From contig DHWB01000002.1 in assembly GCA_002412965.1 (NCBI GenBank), positions 262,242-326,241 on the forward strand: a stretch of 64,000 bases of DNA, in the 5' to 3' direction. Both the position numbers and the translations under genes were made by a program. The notes beneath the pieces are model-generated. The model worked only from the letters and a program-made list of their open reading frames with translations, was not told where the DNA came from and searched no databases. Below are positions 32,660 through 41,281 of this stretch, piece after piece. Position 1 is the stretch's first letter. Each line of letters starts with the position of its first letter. The stretch is from Desulfomicrobium sp. UBA5193. Its GTDB lineage: Bacteria; Desulfobacterota; Desulfovibrionia; Desulfovibrionales; Desulfomicrobiaceae.

Positions 32660-34436
32660 CCTCAAGAACCGACGCATTGTCTATTCCCTGAACTATCTGC
32701 TCGATATTTTGGCCAGTGAAGGGGAAATAAGCGAGGCCCAGGCCAAGATCATTGCGGAGCATGCCCAGAAAAACGAGATCGACCTTGAAAGCGCGGACGG
32801 AATCGACAGCCTGATTCGCTTCAACATCCGCAGACCGGCCAAGGAAGAGGGGCTCCCGGAGTCGAGGATAACGGAAGACGTCATCCTCAAGGCCGTGGCT
32901 AGTCGCGAGGGGCTCATATTTAGGCGGGTGGACCCATTTGATCTTGATCTGGAAGTGACCACCAAGACCATCTCCGAAAGTTTTGCGCGCATGAACACCC
33001 TGGTCCCGATCATGATCCGGGACGGCGAACTGGAGCTGGCCGTCTTCAATCCGTTTCGGCCGGAGCTGTGGCAGGACATGGAGCGGGTCAGCGACCTGCC
33101 GTACAAGGTTTTCCTCTGTACCCGCCAGGACATCAACCGCCTCATCGACGATTATTATCAGTTTCGCACCGCCATCCAGGCTGCGGAAATCGAATTCATG
33201 TCCTCCAGCGACCTCGGCAACCTTGAGGCCAGGGTCAAGGTGTCGGAGAAGTCCGATCCCGACTCGCAGCGGCACATCATCAAGGCCGTGGACTATCTGC
33301 TGCGTTCCGCCTTGAGGGAGAGAGCCAGCGACATCCACATGGAGCCAAAACGGGATTTCTCCCTGGTCCGCTTCCGCATCGACGGAATTCTCCACGATCT
33401 GCACAAGCTGCCCATGACCGTGCATCTGGCCATGATCAACCGGCTCAAGGGTCTCAGCCGCCTCGATATTTCCGAAAAACGCCGCCCGCAGGACGGCCGC
33501 GTGCAGCTGGTGCTGGGCGGTGTGCCGACGGACGTGCGTGTCTCGACCATTCCCGTGGCCTTTGGCGAGAAGATGGTGCTGCGGCTGCTGTCGAGCGACA
33601 GCACGCTCAAGAATCTGGAAGAACTGGGCATGCTGCCCGAGCATTATGCGATCTACAGCAAGTTCCTGAGCAGCACCTACGGGCTCATCCTGGTGACCGG
33701 GCCTACGGGGAGCGGCAAGTCGACCTCGCTGTATTCGACGCTCAAGGTGTTGGCCAATCCCCAGGTCAACGTCGTCACCCTGGAGGACCCCATCGAAATG
33801 GTGGTCGACGATTTCAACCAGATCGGCATCCAGTCCAAAATCGGCGTCACCTTCGGGCAGATGCTGCGGCACATCCTGCGTCAGGACCCCGACATCATCA
33901 TGATCGGCGAAATGCGTGACCTGGAGACGGCGGAGCAAGCCATGCAGGCCGCCCTGACCGGTCACATCGTCTTTTCGACCCTGCACACCAATGACGCGAG
34001 CTCCGCCCTGACCCGCCTCATTGATCTGGGCGTCGACGCTTATCTGATTAACGCGGCGGTCATCGGGTGCATCGCGCAGCGTCTGGTCCGCAACATCTGC
34101 CCGCACTGCAAGCAGCAGTTTATCCCGGATTACGAGCAGATCAAGGCGCTGGGTCTCGACAGATATATCAAGAAAAGCCAGCCGCTCTGGAAAGGCCGGG
34201 GCTGTGACCACTGCCGTCAGACCGGGTACTACGGGCGGACAGGAATTTTCGAGATCCTGCCCTATGACACGGAAGTGAAGGACGCCATCCGCAAGAACAT
34301 CGACCTTGGGGATCTGCGGACACTGGTGCGCAAGAAAGGGGTGCAATCACTCTTTGACGACGGCATGGAGCGCGTCATCCGCGGCGTGACGACCTACGAG
34401 GAAGTGCTGCGCGTGGCAGGCGGTTCGATGGATTAA
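32652..34436 (+). CDS. GspE/PilB-family type II secretion or type IV pilus ATPase
   Basis: A 594-residue secretion ATPase with an N-terminal GspE_N-like domain, then the ATPase core: Walker A GPTGSGKSTSLYST, Asp box GEMRDLETAEQAMQAALTGH, His box STLHTNDASSALTRL, and a zinc motif CPHCKQQF with CDHCRQTGYYGRTGIFEIL near the C-terminus. It powers pilus assembly or type II secretion from the cytoplasm. The start overlaps the end of rfaE2 (8 nt), which couples them. No other gsp or pil genes are in the window, so its partner machinery lies elsewhere. Convergent with fliI (4-nt overlap). Confidence 0.85.
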   Translation: MNSLKNRRIVYSLNYLLDILASEGEISEAQAKIIAEHAQKNEIDLESADGIDSLIRFNIRRPAKEEGLPESRITEDVILKAVASREGLIFRRVDPFDLDLEVTTKTISESFARMNTLVPIMIRDGELELAVFNPFRPELWQDMERVSDLPYKVFLCTRQDINRLIDDYYQFRTAIQAAEIEFMSSSDLGNLEARVKVSEKSDPDSQRHIIKAVDYLLRSALRERASDIHMEPKRDFSLVRFRIDGILHDLHKLPMTVHLAMINRLKGLSRLDISEKRRPQDGRVQLVLGGVPTDVRVSTIPVAFGEKMVLRLLSSDSTLKNLEELGMLPEHYAIYSKFLSSTYGLILVTGPTGSGKSTSLYSTLKVLANPQVNVVTLEDPIEMVVDDFNQIGIQSKIGVTFGQMLRHILRQDPDIIMIGEMRDLETAEQAMQAALTGHIVFSTLHTNDASSALTRLIDLGVDAYLINAAVIGCIAQRLVRNICPHCKQQFIPDYEQIKALGLDRYIKKSQPLWKGRGCDHCRQTGYYGRTGIFEILPYDTEVKDAIRKNIDLGDLRTLVRKKGVQSLFDDGMERVIRGVTTYEEVLRVAGGSMD

Positions 34437-35779
34437 ACGCGGGGCTTGACGGAGCTTGGATTGTTGCGCCCGGTGAGCTTCAGGAGCGCGTTGAAAGACT
34501 GGTCCAGGGTGGAGCACTCGTCGATGTTTTGCTGCAGGTACGTTTGGATAGGCGTAATCATCTTGAGGGCCTGGTCGATTTCCGCGTTGGAACCGGGCGC
34601 GTAGGCCCCGATGTTGACCATGTCCTCGACGCGCTTGAACGTGGCCAGCATGCGCACCAGATCGCGGCCTGCCGCGAGGGCGGGCGCAGGGGAGACATCG
34701 GTTGCCAGACGGCTCACGCTCTTGAGCACGTCGATGGATGGGTAGTGCCCCTGATCCGCGAGGTCGCGGGTCAGCACGATGTGCCCGTCCAGGATGGAGC
34801 GCACCGCGTCGGCCACGGGTTCATTGAAGTCGTCGCCTTCGACGAGCACGGTGTAGATGCCCGTGATGCTCCCCTTGGAGGATCTGCCCGCACGTTCCAG
34901 CAGGCGCGGCAGATGCGAAAAAACTGTCGGAGTATAACCGCGGGTGGTGGGCGGCTCTCCCGCCGCCAGGCCCACTTCCCGGGCCGCCATGGCAAAGCGG
35001 GTCACGGAATCCATCATCAGCAGCACGTCCTTGCCCTGGTCGCGGAAAAATTCGGCCGTAGCCGTGGCCGCATACGCTGCACGCATGCGCACCAGCGGCC
35101 CCTGGTCCGAGGTCGCCACGATGATGACCGATTTCGCAAGTCCTTGCGGCCCCAAATCCTTCTCAATGAAATCAACCACCTCACGTCCGCGCTCGCCGAC
35201 AAGGCCGATGACGTTGACGTCGGCCGACGTGTAGCGGGCGAACATGCCCATGAGCGTGCTTTTTCCGACGCCGGACCCGGCCATGATGCCGATGCGCTGA
35301 CCTTTGCCCAGGGTCAGCAGGCCGTTGATCGCGCGTACTCCGACATCAAGCGCTTCGGTGATGCGCGGGCGGGTCAGCGGATTGGGAGGGTCGGCATGCA
35401 GCGGGTAGTAGCGGGCCGGAGCGATGGATATTTCAGGGTCAAGGGACTCGCCGAAAGCGTCGACTGCATGACCGAGATAGCGGTTGCCGACCGGGAAAAG
35501 GGGAGGCGTGCTGGTATTGCGGATCAGGCTGCCCGGTCGGATGCCGCGCATTTCGCCGTAAGGCATGAGCAGCATCACGTCGTCCCGAAAACCCACCACC
35601 TCGGCGTTGATGATCTGCCTGCCTATTTCGTCGGGGAGAAGCTGGCAGACAGAGCCGAGAGGGGCTTTGATGCCGCGTCCTTCGACCACCAAACCGACCA
35701 CCTTGGTCACTTTGCCGAAAGCCTGCGCAGGGTTCAGATTGTTCAGCAGTTGCAGGGTTCCGTCCAGATCGGCGGTCAT
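34433..35779 (-). CDS. fliI: flagellar export ATPase FliI
   Basis: A 448-residue F1-ATPase-beta-like protein. Walker A MAGSGVGKSTLMG, then ADVNVIGLVGERGREVVDFI and LLMMDSVTRFAMAAREVGLA are the family motifs. It energises the flagellar type III export gate, in complex with FliH. fliH overlaps its start by 4 nt. It is the last gene of the flgB-flgC-fliE-fliF-fliG-fliH-fliI operon; fliJ, which commonly follows, is absent here because the convergent GspE-type gene comes immediately. Length is normal. Confidence 0.95.
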   Translation of the reverse strand: MTADLDGTLQLLNNLNPAQAFGKVTKVVGLVVEGRGIKAPLGSVCQLLPDEIGRQIINAEVVGFRDDVMLLMPYGEMRGIRPGSLIRNTSTPPLFPVGNRYLGHAVDAFGESLDPEISIAPARYYPLHADPPNPLTRPRITEALDVGVRAINGLLTLGKGQRIGIMAGSGVGKSTLMGMFARYTSADVNVIGLVGERGREVVDFIEKDLGPQGLAKSVIIVATSDQGPLVRMRAAYAATATAEFFRDQGKDVLLMMDSVTRFAMAAREVGLAAGEPPTTRGYTPTVFSHLPRLLERAGRSSKGSITGIYTVLVEGDDFNEPVADAVRSILDGHIVLTRDLADQGHYPSIDVLKSVSRLATDVSPAPALAAGRDLVRMLATFKRVEDMVNIGAYAPGSNAEIDQALKMITPIQTYLQQNIDECSTLDQSFNALLKLTGRNNPSSVKPRV

Positions 35780-36474
35780 GAATTTTCCATGTATCCGTCA
35801 AGGATGGCGCGGACCTGATCGAAGCGGGCGGTGATGGAGTTGTCCACCAGCCCGTCGCCGCTCTCGATGCGTACGCCTCCCAGACCCAGATCCGTGCAGG
35901 AACAAATGCGCAGTTCAGGAAGATCGGGGCGCCTTTCCCTGGTCTGGTCGACCAGCCCCTTGGTCAATTCCAGATCGGCCGGGGATACATGCACGGTGAC
36001 GCATGTTCTGGTCTGCAGCTGCGTCAGGGCTTCCTCGAAGAGGGTTTGCAGCACCTTTTCCCGCTCTGTGTCCAGCATGACACCCAGGGTTTTTTCAAAG
36101 GCAAGACGCAAGATCTGGAAGAGGCTCTGCTTGTGTTCCGTGTAGACGCGCTCCTTCTCGGCCATCAATGCGGTCTGCAAGGAGTCCAGAAATTTTGCGA
36201 CCTTCTGGGTTTCCGCCTTGGCCTGGTTCCGGGCTTCGCCGCGTCCGGCCTCCAACCCTTCGGACAGGGCGCGCTGGCGGATCTGTTCTGCATCCGCCAG
36301 GGCCTGGGCCAAAATTTCCTTGGCCATCTGCTGGGCGCGTTCTCGAACCTGTTCCATATAGCGGGCCTCGGTTTCGTCGTTCCAATTCGGGGTGGCAGGG
36401 CGGTTCAGGTAGCCGAAATCGCCGAGTTGCAAGCCGTAAATAACCCGGCCAAGGGGTTGGGCCTGCTCAGACAA
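35776..36474 (-). CDS. fliH: flagellar assembly protein FliH
   Basis: A 232-residue cytoplasmic protein with a long charged helix around 40-110 (QAMKEILAQALADAEQIRQR pattern with Ala/Glu/Gln repeats), typical of FliH stalks, and a C-terminal FliI-binding domain. It regulates the FliI ATPase and links it to the C-ring. It overlaps fliG by 8 nt and fliI by 4 nt, so its position in the operon supports the call more than its sequence, which is poorly conserved in the family. Confidence 0.85.
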   Translation of the reverse strand: MSEQAQPLGRVIYGLQLGDFGYLNRPATPNWNDETEARYMEQVRERAQQMAKEILAQALADAEQIRQRALSEGLEAGRGEARNQAKAETQKVAKFLDSLQTALMAEKERVYTEHKQSLFQILRLAFEKTLGVMLDTEREKVLQTLFEEALTQLQTRTCVTVHVSPADLELTKGLVDQTRERRPDLPELRICSCTDLGLGGVRIESGDGLVDNSITARFDQVRAILDGYMENS

Positions 36475-37477
36475 GGACTTCGCCTCCGCTGCCGGCGATG
36501 ACGATGCGGCCTTCGGCTTCGAGACGCCGCACCTGCTTCACGATATTCTGCTGCGCGGACTCCACTTCGGAGAGCTTGACCGGGCCCATGATCTCCAGAT
36601 CCTCGCGGATCATGTTTCCAGCGCGTTCCGACAGGTTCTTGAAGAACTTTTCGCGCAATTCCTCTGGCGCGGTCTTCAGGGACATGGTCAAATCCTCGTT
36701 GCTGATTTCCTTCAGGACTTCGCGGATGCCGCGATCGTCGATCTTCATGATGTCCTCAAAGACGAACATGAGCTGCTTGATCTCTTCAGCCAGTTGCGCG
36801 CTTTCTTCTTCGATATCGGCCATGATTTCCTCTTCCGTGGCCCGGTCGATGGCGTTCAGAATTTCCGCCACGGAATTGACGCCTCCGACCTTGCGGCCTT
36901 CCTTGCCGCCGATGGCGATGAGCTGGCTCTGCAGCACCCGGTCGACTTCCACGAGCATTTCCTCGGCCACGGCTTCGAGCTTGGCCAGGCGGATGAGCAC
37001 TTCTGCCCTCACGCCGGGAGCCATGTTCTGCAGGAGATTGCCCGCGCTTTCGGGCGGGAGGTGCCCAAGGATGAGCGCCAGGGTCTGGGGATGCTCATTG
37101 CGCAGGATCTGGGCCAGAATCTTGGGGCTGACCTTGCCGAGCTCCTTGAAAGGCACGGGGCCGGAGTCAAAATCGAGTTCATCCAGGATATAGCGGGCAG
37201 TATCCGAATCCAGATTGGAGGAGATCATCTTGCGCACCTGTTCGGGGCCGCCGTAGAGCATCTCCTTGCCGATGGTCATGGCCTGGTTGAACTCCTTCAG
37301 GACTTCCTCGGCCTGCTCCTTGTTCACGGAATCCAGCCTGGCCATGGCACGGGACACGGCCGTGATTTCGGTGCGCTCGAACTTCTTGAACACTTCCGAA
37401 GCGAACGCGTCGCCGAGCGCCAGGATGAGGATGGCCGTTTTCTGCGGCCCAGTCAGTTTTCCAGTAGATGCTGCCAC
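36467..37477 (-). CDS. fliG: flagellar motor switch protein FliG
   Basis: A 336-residue FliG. It has the N-terminal GPQKTAILILALGDAFA, the middle-domain EHPQTLALILGHLPPESAGNLL (the EHPQ motif) and the C-terminal charged motor region with IDDRGIREVLKEISNEDLTMSL and AGNMIREDLEIMGP. It couples stator torque to the C-ring and sits on FliF. Start GTG 37477 immediately abuts the fliF stop codon. Length is normal. Confidence 0.95.
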   Translation of the reverse strand: MAASTGKLTGPQKTAILILALGDAFASEVFKKFERTEITAVSRAMARLDSVNKEQAEEVLKEFNQAMTIGKEMLYGGPEQVRKMISSNLDSDTARYILDELDFDSGPVPFKELGKVSPKILAQILRNEHPQTLALILGHLPPESAGNLLQNMAPGVRAEVLIRLAKLEAVAEEMLVEVDRVLQSQLIAIGGKEGRKVGGVNSVAEILNAIDRATEEEIMADIEEESAQLAEEIKQLMFVFEDIMKIDDRGIREVLKEISNEDLTMSLKTAPEELREKFFKNLSERAGNMIREDLEIMGPVKLSEVESAQQNIVKQVRRLEAEGRIVIAGSGGEVLV

Positions 37478-39085
37478 TTATGCTTCTCCCTGAGTCATCC
37501 ATTGACGCATGATCATGACGGCCTGATCCATGTTCTGTTCCACCAGTTGCTGTGCCAGATGCTTGGCGTTTTCGATGCGTTTGACCGCGTCCACGGCTGC
37601 CAGATCTTCCTCGTTGAATCCTTCGGTCAGGGCCATGAGCTCTTGCGCCGCTCCGAGCTCCTCCGTGGTCTGCACGGTGGGCTTTGCAACCTTGGGCCGG
37701 ATCAGGGCCAAGACAACGGGCCGCGCCACGAAGAGCAGGAAGAGCAGGATAACGAGGGTGTTCAGGAGCGGTTTGCCGAGCAGTTGGAAATACCGCGAGG
37801 CCACATCCAGGAGCGGAGCCTGTTCGGCACCGGCGGGTTCGCCAAAGGAAATCGAGGAGACCTCGATGGCGTCCCCACGGCCATCGTCAAAGCCCACGGC
37901 CCGTTGGGTCAGCTGACGGATTTGCGCGAGCTGCTCGGCGGCCAGGGGTTCGAAGGCGTACGTGCCGTCCTGCTGCTGGGTGTACTTGCCATCGACAAGA
38001 ACGGCAACGCTCAGGCGCTTGATGTTACCGGCCTGGGAAATGATCTGCTGCTCTTCCTTGTTGATATCGAAATTGGTGGTGGAGGAGGTGCGGGTGCTTT
38101 CCTGGGCCGTGCCCGAGGCCATTTTGTCATTTTCTCCCTGGTAGTTGGGGTCGGGAGTTCCGCCGTCCACATTGGCCGAACCCTTGTTTTCCTCCTCGCT
38201 CTTGACTTCACTGCGGACCACGGCCGACTTGGGATCGAAAATTTCCTTGCGGATGGTGGTCCGGTTGAAGTCCAGGTCGGCATTGACCCTGGCGATGACC
38301 CGTCCAGGACCGACAATGGGCACCAGCAGCTGCTCGATGCGCTGCTCAAGGCTGCGCTGCATGCCCATCTGGTACTCAAGCTGGGTTGAGCTCATGCCTG
38401 CCATGTCCGTGTCGGATTTGGGCTCGTAGAGAACTTTGCCGCGGCTGTCGGCGAGGGTGATGTGATCGGGGCTCATGCCCTCGACGCTGGTCGAGACGAG
38501 GTTGACGATGGCCTGGACCTGCTGCGCGCCAAGGTTGCGGCCGCTTTTAAGCTTGAGCATGATGGCCGCCGAGGGCGGGGCCTGTTCTTCCACAAAAAGG
38601 CTCTTGCTGGGCAGCACCAGATGCACGCGCGCGCTCTCCACCTCGGCCAGTTCGGTGATGGTGCGCGACAGCTCGCCCTGCAGGGCGCGCTGATAGTTGA
38701 TGCCCTGCACGAAATTGGTCTGCCCGATCTTGTTCTCGTCAAAAAGTTCAAATCCGATGCCCTGCCCATGCAGGGCGCCTTCGCCCGCCAGTTTGATGCG
38801 TGCCTCGTAAACCTGATCCGCCGGCACAAGGATGGAGCTTCCCGAGTCGGAAATTTCGTAGGGGATTTTTTCCTTTTTCAGGAACTCGACCACGCTGGAC
38901 GCGTCTTCCTGGTAGAGTTGGCTGTACAGAACCTTGTAGTCGACCTTGTTCATCCAGAAGATCATGGCGAAGAATGCGACCAGGAGCGAGACCAGCAGTC
39001 CACCGAGGAGAATGCGCTGGGCCAGTGATTTGTCGGTCCAGAAGTCCGTGGCCTTGGTCAGAGTGTTTTGCAGAAAGGGGGGCAT
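37478..39085 (-). CDS. fliF: flagellar MS-ring protein FliF
   Basis: A 535-residue inner-membrane ring protein with a first membrane span near residue 25 (ILLGGLLVSLLVAFFAMIFW), a periplasmic ring-building region containing KKEKIPYEISDSGSSILVP, and a second span near residue 440 (LLNTLVILLFLLFVARPVV). The C-terminal tail binds FliG. It begins flagellar basal-body assembly. It is downstream of fliE (24-nt gap) and directly upstream of fliG. Length is typical. Confidence 0.95.
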   Translation of the reverse strand: MPPFLQNTLTKATDFWTDKSLAQRILLGGLLVSLLVAFFAMIFWMNKVDYKVLYSQLYQEDASSVVEFLKKEKIPYEISDSGSSILVPADQVYEARIKLAGEGALHGQGIGFELFDENKIGQTNFVQGINYQRALQGELSRTITELAEVESARVHLVLPSKSLFVEEQAPPSAAIMLKLKSGRNLGAQQVQAIVNLVSTSVEGMSPDHITLADSRGKVLYEPKSDTDMAGMSSTQLEYQMGMQRSLEQRIEQLLVPIVGPGRVIARVNADLDFNRTTIRKEIFDPKSAVVRSEVKSEEENKGSANVDGGTPDPNYQGENDKMASGTAQESTRTSSTTNFDINKEEQQIISQAGNIKRLSVAVLVDGKYTQQQDGTYAFEPLAAEQLAQIRQLTQRAVGFDDGRGDAIEVSSISFGEPAGAEQAPLLDVASRYFQLLGKPLLNTLVILLFLLFVARPVVLALIRPKVAKPTVQTTEELGAAQELMALTEGFNEEDLAAVDAVKRIENAKHLAQQLVEQNMDQAVMIMRQWMTQGEA

Positions 39086-39109
39086 GGTGAATCCTCGCGT
39101 GTATTAGAA

Positions 39110-39433
39110 TCAGAACTGGATGCGCATTATTTCCTGGTATGCCTGCATGACCTTGTTGCGAACCGCAGCGGTCATGTCCATGGCCAGCCCGGTCTTTTGC
39201 AGGGTGATCATGAGCTCATGCACGTTCTGGTTTTTGCCCGAGACAAAGTCCTGGATCATGAGTGATTTTTCAGCCTGCATTTCATTTACCTTGGCCAGGG
39301 ACTCTTCAATGGTCTCGGCGAAGGACTGGGTCGCTTCCTTGGTGGAATTGTTCTTGCCATCAAGGCTTTTGGGGTTTTTCAAAAGCTCGCTTGCGGCAGA
39401 GTAGGCCTTGATGGCCAATGGTGAAACCGCCAT
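39110..39433 (-). CDS. fliE: flagellar hook-basal body protein FliE
   Basis: A 107-residue FliE. The C-terminal half (SFAETIEESLAKVNEMQAEK, then MITLQKTGLAMDMTAAVRNKVMQAYQEIMRIQF) matches the conserved FliE domain that joins the MS ring to the rod. It is exported through the flagellar gate without a cleavable signal. AAGGAGG lies before ATG 39433. It follows flgC by 64 nt in the operon. Confidence 0.93.
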   Translation of the reverse strand: MAVSPLAIKAYSAASELLKNPKSLDGKNNSTKEATQSFAETIEESLAKVNEMQAEKSLMIQDFVSGKNQNVHELMITLQKTGLAMDMTAAVRNKVMQAYQEIMRIQF

Positions 39434-39497
39434 GGAATACCTCCTTATCGTACTTACTGAGAACTTCGGTTCATTTGGACCGCACTGGCGGCCGGGC

Positions 39498-39935
39498 CTA
39501 TCGGCCTATCTCAAGAGCCTTGGTGAACATGTTCTTGGACGTGGTGATGGTCGAGACGTTGGCCTCGTAGGCACGCATGGCCGAGAGCATGTTGGTCATC
39601 TCTTCCACCACGTTGATGTCCGGATAGCTGACATAGCCCTCTTCGTTCGCGTCAGGGTGTCCCGGCTCATAGACCTGCTTAAGGCCCCGCCTGTCGTTTT
39701 GGATGGATTCCACTCGCACGCCCTTCACGTCCTGATCCAGGGCCGAGTTCATGGCCTTGGAAAAGGGGCTGGCCACTTCGGTTTCCTTGAAGATGACCTC
39801 CTTGCGGCGATACGGTCCGCCATCCACGGTTCTGGTGGTCTTGGCGTTGGCCAGGTTCATGGAGATGACGTTCAAGTGGGTGCGTTCGGCTTTGAGCGCG
39901 GATGCCCCGACATCGATGGCTGTCATGAAGTCCAT
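39498..39935 (-). CDS. flgC: flagellar basal-body rod protein FlgC
   Basis: A 145-residue proximal rod protein. N-terminal IDVGASALKAERTHLNVISMNLANAKTT and the C-terminal EMTNMLSAMRAYEANVSTITTSKNMFTKALEIGR are the rod/hook family signatures. It overlaps the flgB stop codon by one base and has GGAGG upstream inside flgB. Confidence 0.95.
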   Translation of the reverse strand: MDFMTAIDVGASALKAERTHLNVISMNLANAKTTRTVDGGPYRRKEVIFKETEVASPFSKAMNSALDQDVKGVRVESIQNDRRGLKQVYEPGHPDANEEGYVSYPDINVVEEMTNMLSAMRAYEANVSTITTSKNMFTKALEIGR

Positions 39936-40345
39936 TATTTACCTCCATCAGCGATGATTTGCTTCATTCCGGAGAAGTTTTTCTGCATCACGGTCGAGAG
40001 CGTGCTGTAGAGCAGGTTGTTCTTGGCCATGGCAGCCATCTCGGCGTCCAGATCCACATTGTCCACGCCCTGGACAACCCTGGGCGTGAGGGATTTGGTC
40101 ACGCTGGCCTCCATCGATTCGGGAGAACCAGCGACGGGCAGATGGTTGGGATGGGTTCTGGTCATGGCCCCGGATTCGGATATCCCGAGCGCGGCCTGCA
40201 GGTCTTTCTCGAACTCCAGGCGGCGCGCCTTGTAGCCGGGCGTATTTAAATTGGCCAGATTGGCGCTGACGATGTTTTGACGCTGGAGCTGAAAGTTCAT
40301 GACCTTGGCCGTCAGATCAATGTGATCGGGAAACAAGCTTTTCAT
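39935..40345 (-). CDS. flgB: flagellar basal-body rod protein FlgB
   Basis: A 136-residue rod protein, first gene of the flagellar operon. It has QRQNIVSANLANLNTPGYKAR, the signature of flagellar rod proteins. ATG 40345 is chosen because AAGGGG lies about 7 nt upstream, the family starts there, and the predicted sigma-54 transcription start (about 40407) leaves only this start usable; longer in-frame extensions run into the promoter. Confidence 0.94.
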   Translation of the reverse strand: MKSLFPDHIDLTAKVMNFQLQRQNIVSANLANLNTPGYKARRLEFEKDLQAALGISESGAMTRTHPNHLPVAGSPESMEASVTKSLTPRVVQGVDNVDLDAEMAAMAKNNLLYSTLSTVMQKNFSGMKQIIADGGK

Positions 40346-40418
40346 TCGATAACCCCTTGTCGTACCGGCATTTGTTGTCCTGGATAGGGCAGAACCGGGA
40401 TGCTGACGACGACAGGGT

Positions 40419-40434
40419 TGCAATGACCATTCCA
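40419..40434 (-). promoter_or_regulatory. sigma-54 promoter candidate for the flagellar operon
   Basis: On the minus strand the 16-mer is TGGAATGGTCATTGCA. The -24 GG and -12 TTGCA elements have correct spacing; two of the three variable positions in CAC differ from the consensus. Expected start near 40407, about 62 nt before flgB. Early flagellar genes of many proteobacteria use sigma-54 with FlrC/FleQ-type activators. Confidence 0.6.
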
Positions 40435-40525
40435 GATTGTTGGATGGCAGAAACATTATTTTATATAGGTATGTTGCTGCGGAGAATGTGCGACGTGGGC
40501 GGATTAGGTCTGACGGCGTGTGGTG

Positions 40526-40541
40526 TGGCACCAATGTTGCT
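40526..40541 (+). promoter_or_regulatory. sigma-54 promoter of the TPR gene
   Basis: TGGCACCAATGTTGCT fits the sigma-54 consensus TGGCAC(N5)TTGCT at all conserved positions. Transcription should start near 40553, 46 nt before the ATG at 40599. It is divergent from the flagellar promoter (about 85 nt apart), so one activator might serve both. Confidence 0.85.
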
Positions 40542-40598
40542 AAAAGGGGCTGTAGTCAAAAAAAAGTATACCTGATCTGCCGACAAGGAGGAGGAACC

Positions 40599-41156
40599 AT
40601 GAGTTCGCATCTGGATTATGAAATCAACAAGGAACTTGGAGAGTGTTATCTTTTCATGGGTGAACTGGACAAGGCCGAGAGCTATTACCAGAAGGCTGCC
40701 GGAAGTAACGGCGTTCACCCCGACCCGTATCTGGGACTGGCGACCATCGCGGTCCAGCGTGGCGACCTGGAGCAGGCGCTGACCCTGTATCACAAGGCCG
40801 AAGAAATCTCTTCTTCGGATAAGTCCCTGGCCGGCATCGCCATGATCAGCGCACAGCAGGGACAGCAGGAAAAAGCCTTTGACCTGTATGCCAAGGCGCT
40901 GACCATGAATCCGGAAAACATCGTCGCCCTTTTCGGTTTGGTTCAGGCTGCGCATATGCTGGGGCGGACCGTCGAAGCCCTCGCGCCCCTGGGGCAGTAT
41001 CTGGAGCTCAATCCGGGCAAGAGCGAGGTGCGTTACGCCCTGGGCGGCTGTCTCGTTTCCTGCGGGCGGCAGGTCGAGGCCCGGAAGCATCTTGAGCTGG
41101 CGCTGGAGATGGACCCGGCCTATGCACCAGCGGCCGAACTGCTGGCTCAGCTCTAA
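40599..41156 (+). CDS. TPR-repeat protein under a sigma-54 promoter
   Basis: A 185-residue protein made of about five tetratricopeptide repeats (for example AESYYQKAAGSN, ALTLYHKAEEISSS, AFDLYAKALTMNP, ALAPLGQYLELNP, ARKHLELALEMDP), with no signal peptide. TPR proteins act as protein-binding scaffolds or chaperones. A GGAGGA lies before ATG 40599. It is divergent from the flagellar operon with its own sigma-54 promoter, which suggests a role linked to flagella (for example as export chaperone or regulator). The partner is unknown. Confidence 0.8.
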   Translation: MSSHLDYEINKELGECYLFMGELDKAESYYQKAAGSNGVHPDPYLGLATIAVQRGDLEQALTLYHKAEEISSSDKSLAGIAMISAQQGQQEKAFDLYAKALTMNPENIVALFGLVQAAHMLGRTVEALAPLGQYLELNPGKSEVRYALGGCLVSCGRQVEARKHLELALEMDPAYAPAAELLAQL

Positions 41157-41181
41157 GCCGCGTCCGTTCCTCTTCCTTGAC

Positions 41182-41215
41182 AGGTCAGGCTCCGATTGCC
41201 GGGGTCTGACCTTTT
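41182..41215 (+). terminator. terminator of the TPR gene
   Basis: AGGTCAG (41182-41188) pairs with CTGACCT (41206-41212), and the run continues as four T. It lies 25 nt after the TPR stop codon. The loop of 17 nt has an additional short pairing. Confidence 0.6.
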
Positions 41216-41281
41216 GCGTTATTGCATATTGCGGTCAAAGCTGGCACTGCACGGCGAACATTCTATTTGAGAGGGACGTAA

